NCBI GenBank assembly: GCA_014730055.1
Contig: WJIV01000153.1
Span: forward strand, 1 to 7,611
DNA length: 7,611 nucleotides
DNA from: Candidatus Bathyarchaeota archaeon
GTDB lineage: Archaea; Thermoproteota; Bathyarchaeia; TCS64
Reading direction: 5' to 3'
Shown: positions 5,177-7,611 of the stretch, piece after piece
Layout: every line of letters begins with the position of its first letter
How positions within the stretch are numbered: position 1 is the first letter of the stretch
Program-made: the position numbers and the translations under genes
Notes under the pieces: generated by a model
The model's input: only the letters and a program-made list of their open reading frames with translations
Told to the model about the DNA's origin: nothing
Database searches by the model: none

Positions 5177-5842
5177 TTATTTCTCAACGTCATAAATTGT
5201 CCCGCCTAAAATCATCAAAAGTATCGGAACAAACATGAAGGCAGCAAGGGGCTCAAGCAACCTAATCAAAGCCTGATTATTCATACCTGCAACACTCAAA
5301 ATAAGCATAGATCCAGATACTAAACTATAAGCAGTAATTGAAAAAGGAAATAACCATATCAGCCAGTACTTTGCCCTGTGATTAAGATTTTTGCGTAACC
5401 AATCAACGGGGTTATCAATTCTGGTAGCAAGAACAGAAGCCATTAACCCAAGGTCAATAACCCAGCCACCGCCAACCAACACCTGCATCACTGAAAGAAA
5501 AAACAGGATCAATGCACCATTTTCTCTTTGAACATATCTCACGGACCATAAGATGACGAGAATACTTGATATGGTAGCTAATATCCCTGTAACTAGAAAG
5601 TTGGGTATGATGGTTACCGCGTAATATGTGAAATCTTCATGCATCAAGTAGTCAGGCCCAATGGTACTGATCACAATGCCACCTGTAGATATATTCCCTT
5701 GAAGTACCTCAAAGATTCCCGCAATTATCCCTGTCAAGCCACAGAGAGTCCCAAAAGCTGCCACTACCAGCCTCGTACCCTCCAAGCCACCTATATTGAA
5801 GTCTCCATCAGTATATCGAAAAGGCATATACGGAAAAATCAT
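5177..5842 (-). CDS. Polytopic membrane protein of unknown function (about five helices)
   Basis: This 221-residue protein has strongly hydrophobic segments at about residues 25-47, 76-101, 109-139, 159-186 and 196-216. The N-terminus (MIFPYMPFRYTDGDF) and the loops at 48-72 and 140-158 are soluble. I see no known catalytic or transporter motif and do not recognise the family. The ATG at 5842 is the first standard start. The ATG at 5827 is a real alternative, because the TATA-like TAATATTA (5861-5854, minus strand) sits about 30 nt before it and only about 15 nt before 5842. It is divergent from the zinc-ribbon gene, with 79 bp between starts, so the two may share regulation. Confidence 0.75.
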   Translation of the reverse strand: MIFPYMPFRYTDGDFNIGGLEGTRLVVAAFGTLCGLTGIIAGIFEVLQGNISTGGIVISTIGPDYLMHEDFTYYAVTIIPNFLVTGILATISSILVILWSVRYVQRENGALILFFLSVMQVLVGGGWVIDLGLMASVLATRIDNPVDWLRKNLNHRAKYWLIWLFPFSITAYSLVSGSMLILSVAGMNNQALIRLLEPLAAFMFVPILLMILGGTIYDVEK

Positions 5843-5890
5843 TAATCCGGATTTAATATTATGGAAAATCAATTATTATTTTTTGAATAA

Positions 5891-5900
5891 AATTATTAAC
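5891..5900 (+). promoter_or_regulatory. TATA-like box of the zinc-ribbon gene
   Basis: AATTATTAAC is centred about 26 nt before the ATG at 5922, the spacing of a leaderless archaeal promoter. Confidence 0.35.
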
Positions 5901-5921
5901 TTATTTTGCAGTCAGTACTTT

Positions 5922-6080
5922 ATGGTAAAATTAGGTAAATGTCCTGAATGTGAGATGGTTCTAGAGGATTCGGATATTGAGGAGATTCACTTCAAAGGTA
6001 CAGTGGTAAGGCACATCGCTTATAGGTGTAGACACTGTGATACAATAATTGGGTTCTCAAGTCATAACCGGTTTTCATAG
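5922..6080 (+). CDS. 52-residue zinc-ribbon protein
   Basis: This is a small protein with two CXXC knuckles, CPEC at residues 7-10 and CRHC at 36-39, 25 residues apart. That is the layout of a zinc ribbon binding one Zn2+. It starts at an ATG (MVKLGKCPEC), which puts the first knuckle right after the start as in many archaeal mini-zinc-ribbons. The frame is open further upstream (to an ATG at 5796), but that stretch runs into the divergent membrane-protein gene and is low-complexity, so I reject it. Such proteins often act as nucleic-acid or protein adaptors. Nothing here fixes a role beyond zinc binding. A 14-bp tandem repeat overlaps the stop codon. Confidence 0.72.
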   Translation: MVKLGKCPECEMVLEDSDIEEIHFKGTVVRHIAYRCRHCDTIIGFSSHNRFS

Positions 6081-6094
6081 ACCAGTTTTCATGA
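6067..6094 (+). repeat. Imperfect 14-bp tandem repeat over a stop codon
   Basis: ACCGGTTTTCATAG (6067-6080) is followed directly by ACCAGTTTTCATGA (6081-6094), with three differences. The first copy contains the last codons and the stop of the zinc-ribbon gene. It is probably a local duplication. The remaining intergenic DNA up to 6308 shows only short chance frames. Confidence 0.4.
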
Positions 6095-6276
6095 CCTTTC
6101 CAGGTTTAGTGAGGGAATGATATATTCCAATATTAAGCGTTTGACTGTCCATTATAGTTTAGAGGATACCATAATGTTATTTTGCTATTAAATAATCTCA
6201 TAAAGCTTACATGGAAATATTTTAGGCTGGAAGAGAAATCTGGATTTGTTATATACATGAACCAAGGACTCTGCTA

Positions 6277-6287
6277 AAACTTATTCA
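6277..6287 (+). promoter_or_regulatory. TATA-like box of the DUF4760-like gene
   Basis: AAACTTATTCA is centred about 27 nt before the ATG at 6309 and so supports that start over the TTG at 6291. Confidence 0.3.
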
Positions 6288-6308
6288 ACCTTGATCCCAT
6301 ATCAGTAC

Positions 6309-6806
6309 ATGGTCTCTATGGAATACATGCTGATGTCAGCACTAGTTTTAGCACTCATTGCGGTAGTGTACCATCTAGGTAGCAAAATTATAGTTTTGAG
6401 ACGAAGCCAAGTAAGAATAGATCAGATCAGATTCATCAATGACTCTGCTGTTGATGAGGCTCTCACCGAGATTCTCTGGGTATGGGATTGGACTGACTTT
6501 GATGACTACTGGAAGAAATTCAGCCCTAGGGTAAACCCAGAAGCCAATAAAAAAAGGAGAATAGCCAGGAACTATTATGTCGCCCTCGCTGAGATGGTGA
6601 GAAAAGGTGACCTTGAGATAGAGTTCCTGTATAAGCTGAATCCATCAGGGGTAACCAGGTACTGGGAAAAGATAGGCCCCATAGCCCACGAATTTAGGAA
6701 GAGAAACAACTACCCAGACTACCTTGAACCCGTAGAGTACCTTGCCACGAGGATAGACGAGTTTAGGAAAAACCTCGGTATCACAGGCCCAAATCAAGTC
6801 AAATAA
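6309..6806 (+). CDS. Single-pass membrane protein, DUF4760-like
   Basis: This 165-residue protein has one N-terminal membrane helix (about residues 5-24, LMSALVLALIAVVYHLGSK), then a charged helical domain. The domain contains DEALTEILWVWDWTDFDDYW (roughly 49-68), ARNYYVALAEMVRKGDLEIE (roughly 85-104) and RYWEKIGPIAHEFRK (roughly 116-130). The 'NYY..LAEMVRKGDLE' helix followed by a long W/R-rich helix resembles DUF4760 proteins, which have no known function. That assignment is from memory of the pattern and needs a profile search. The ATG at 6309 is preferred over an in-frame TTG at 6291 because of promoter spacing. The basic residues after the helix suggest the C-terminal domain is cytoplasmic. 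It precedes the ICMT-like gene by 150 nt. Confidence 0.72.
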   Translation: MVSMEYMLMSALVLALIAVVYHLGSKIIVLRRSQVRIDQIRFINDSAVDEALTEILWVWDWTDFDDYWKKFSPRVNPEANKKRRIARNYYVALAEMVRKGDLEIEFLYKLNPSGVTRYWEKIGPIAHEFRKRNNYPDYLEPVEYLATRIDEFRKNLGITGPNQVK

Positions 6807-6926
6807 CAGATATGATTTTTGTGAAACGAAATTAGAAACAAGGCATATTTAAATAGAATTCAGACTCTTTGAGATTTATTCATTAAACTTAGAAATGTTA
6901 AATATTTATAATCCAAGCGGCAGAGT

Positions 6927-6936
6927 CATAAATTCA
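6927..6936 (+). promoter_or_regulatory. TATA-like box of the ICMT-like gene
   Basis: TCATAAATTC is centred about 26 nt before the ATG at 6957, at leaderless spacing, so this gene probably has its own promoter. Confidence 0.35.
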
Positions 6937-6956
6937 ATTAACAATAATAGATTAGA

Positions 6957-7457
6957 ATGTCTAATGTAGGGGTTCCTGAATGGAGCTTTTCTTGGAGGGA
7001 AATAGTTTCATCTGGCTTGCTGGTAACTCAGATACTTCTGACTTTTTTCACTTACAATAACTTGGGATATGATAATATTGCGAATGCTGGTTGGGGGGTT
7101 ATGACTTTTTCAGCGATCTTTGGCTGGTTACCAATCTTAACTTTAAAATCAAAGGGAAATGTGCCAAAAGGAAAAAGCTATACACAGACGACTGCCCTAG
7201 TGGATACCGGCATTTACTCAATAATAAGGCACCCTCAATACTTTGCCGGGGTTTTAATGAGCATTGCACTGGCTCTAATTTCCCAGTACTGGATTGTAGC
7301 TATTCTAGTCCTACCAGTCTCAATTACCATTTATCTCGATTCTTTAAGAGAGGACAAGAGGTTAATTGAAAAATTTGGAGAGGATTATGTCGAATATATG
7401 GGAAGAGTGCCAGGATTTAATATTTTTATAGCATTACTACGAAAAATTATTAGATAA
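6957..7457 (+). CDS. Isoprenylcysteine carboxyl methyltransferase-like membrane methyltransferase
   Basis: This 166-residue integral membrane protein has hydrophobic segments at about residues 17-34, 44-62, 95-110 and 111-128. The family signature is complete: LVDTGIYSIIRHPQYFAG (81-98), with the RHPQY SAM-binding motif at 91-95. It is followed by REDKRLIEKFGEDYVEYMGR (131-150), with the conserved Glu and the FGxxYxxYxxRVP ending. Eukaryotic ICMT methylates prenylated C-terminal cysteines; prokaryotic relatives methylate lipids or unknown membrane substrates with S-adenosylmethionine. The archaeal substrate is unknown, with lipids a reasonable guess. The ATG start is clear and no Shine-Dalgarno is seen. 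Length is normal for the short prokaryotic form. Confidence 0.9.
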   Translation: MSNVGVPEWSFSWREIVSSGLLVTQILLTFFTYNNLGYDNIANAGWGVMTFSAIFGWLPILTLKSKGNVPKGKSYTQTTALVDTGIYSIIRHPQYFAGVLMSIALALISQYWIVAILVLPVSITIYLDSLREDKRLIEKFGEDYVEYMGRVPGFNIFIALLRKIIR

Positions 7458-7477
7458 AAAAAAGGTTTTAGAACGCA

Positions 7478-7483
7478 TTTTTT
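7478..7483 (+). terminator. T6 run after the ICMT-like gene
   Basis: Six Ts about 20 nt after the stop codon, without a stem-loop, fit the oligo-U terminators used by archaeal RNA polymerase. The signal is short and could be chance. Confidence 0.3.
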
Positions 7484-7535
7484 CATGACATATACTTATG
7501 CTCTTGCTCGTATAATTCTGACAGGTAAATACTAA

Positions 7536-7551
7536 AATCGATGAGTTTATC
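7536..7551 (+). promoter_or_regulatory. Intergenic 16-bp motif, copy 4
   Basis: AATCGATGAGTTTATC differs from the identical copies 1 and 3 at one base. It ends exactly 23 nt before the ATG at 7575, the same distance as copy 3 to its gene. Confidence 0.6.
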
Positions 7552-7574
7552 ATTAGTTTGTTCTAGTTTTATGC

Positions 7575-7611
7575 ATGATTAACGTAAACACTCTTTCATA
7601 CAAGAGATATC
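7575..7611 (+). CDS. Start of an unidentified gene (cut by window edge)
   Basis: An ATG at 7575 opens a frame that runs to the edge of the window (MINVNTLSYKRY, 12 codons). By itself this is far too short to call. The support is positional: a copy of the 16-bp motif lies exactly 23 nt before it, as for the VOC gene. An ATG four bases earlier (7571) meets a stop after three codons. Nothing can be said about function. Confidence 0.45.
   Translation, partial: MINVNTLSYKRY

Noticed and set aside
5796..5921. Longer N-terminus for the zinc-ribbon gene starting at an upstream ATG
   Set aside because: It would overlap the divergent membrane-protein gene, is rich in Ile/Asn/Lys/Phe from A/T-rich DNA, and the promoter spacing fits the ATG at 5922.
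6117..6191. 24-codon ORF (MIYSNIKRLTVHYSLE...) after a GAGGGA
   Set aside because: It is too short, without recognisable sequence or promoter support; likely chance.
6807..6956. Possible tRNA or small RNA in the gap before the ICMT-like gene
   Set aside because: I found no cloverleaf-like pairing or conserved tRNA boxes by eye; the gap is A/T-rich and accounted for by a promoter.
912..7551. CRISPR-like array formed by the four similar 16-bp repeats
   Set aside because: The copies are 1.1-4.4 kb apart with genes between them, so they cannot be an array; they fit promoter or regulator sites.

Overview
The window looks archaeal. Most genes lack a Shine-Dalgarno sequence, and several start codons sit about 26-28 nt after an A/T-rich TATA-like box, the geometry of leaderless archaeal transcripts. 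AGA/AGG/ATA codons are common and intergenic DNA is A/T-rich. The gene content (HepT-MntA pair, winged-helix-like Fe-S protein, ICMT-like methyltransferase, DUF1648/SdpI protein) fits a mesophilic, probably anaerobic archaeon of an uncultured lineage. I cannot assign a phylum from this sequence.

Left part (1-2056): on the minus strand lie the 5' end of a class I SAM methyltransferase (cut by the window edge), an SdpI/DUF1648 membrane protein, and a two-gene HepT (HEPN) / MntA (minimal nucleotidyltransferase) toxin-antitoxin operon with an 11-bp gene overlap. Middle (2091-3560): on the plus strand lie a 347-residue cysteine-rich iron-sulfur protein and a VOC-fold protein, each preceded by a copy of a shared 16-bp motif.

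Decayed zone (about 3575-5131): a second minimal-nucleotidyltransferase module on the minus strand comprises an intact 58-codon partner and an AbiEii/DUF6036-like nucleotidyltransferase broken by one in-frame TGA. It is flanked by a short acidic ORF remnant, by very A/T-rich DNA, and by a chain of coding-like fragments without good starts. Right part (5177-7611): a five-helix membrane protein is divergent from a 52-residue zinc ribbon. These are followed by a single-pass membrane protein resembling DUF4760, an ICMT-like membrane methyltransferase, and the first 12 codons of a further gene.

The most notable signal is a 16-bp intergenic motif, AATCGATGATTTTATC, present four times in the same orientation (912, 2041, 3144, 7536). 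Two copies lie exactly 23 nt before an ATG, so the motif reads as a promoter element or regulator site that may define a regulon including the Fe-S and VOC genes. The first copy has no gene after it. The other theme is nucleotidyltransferase modules of two kinds, one intact and one degraded, within 3 kb.
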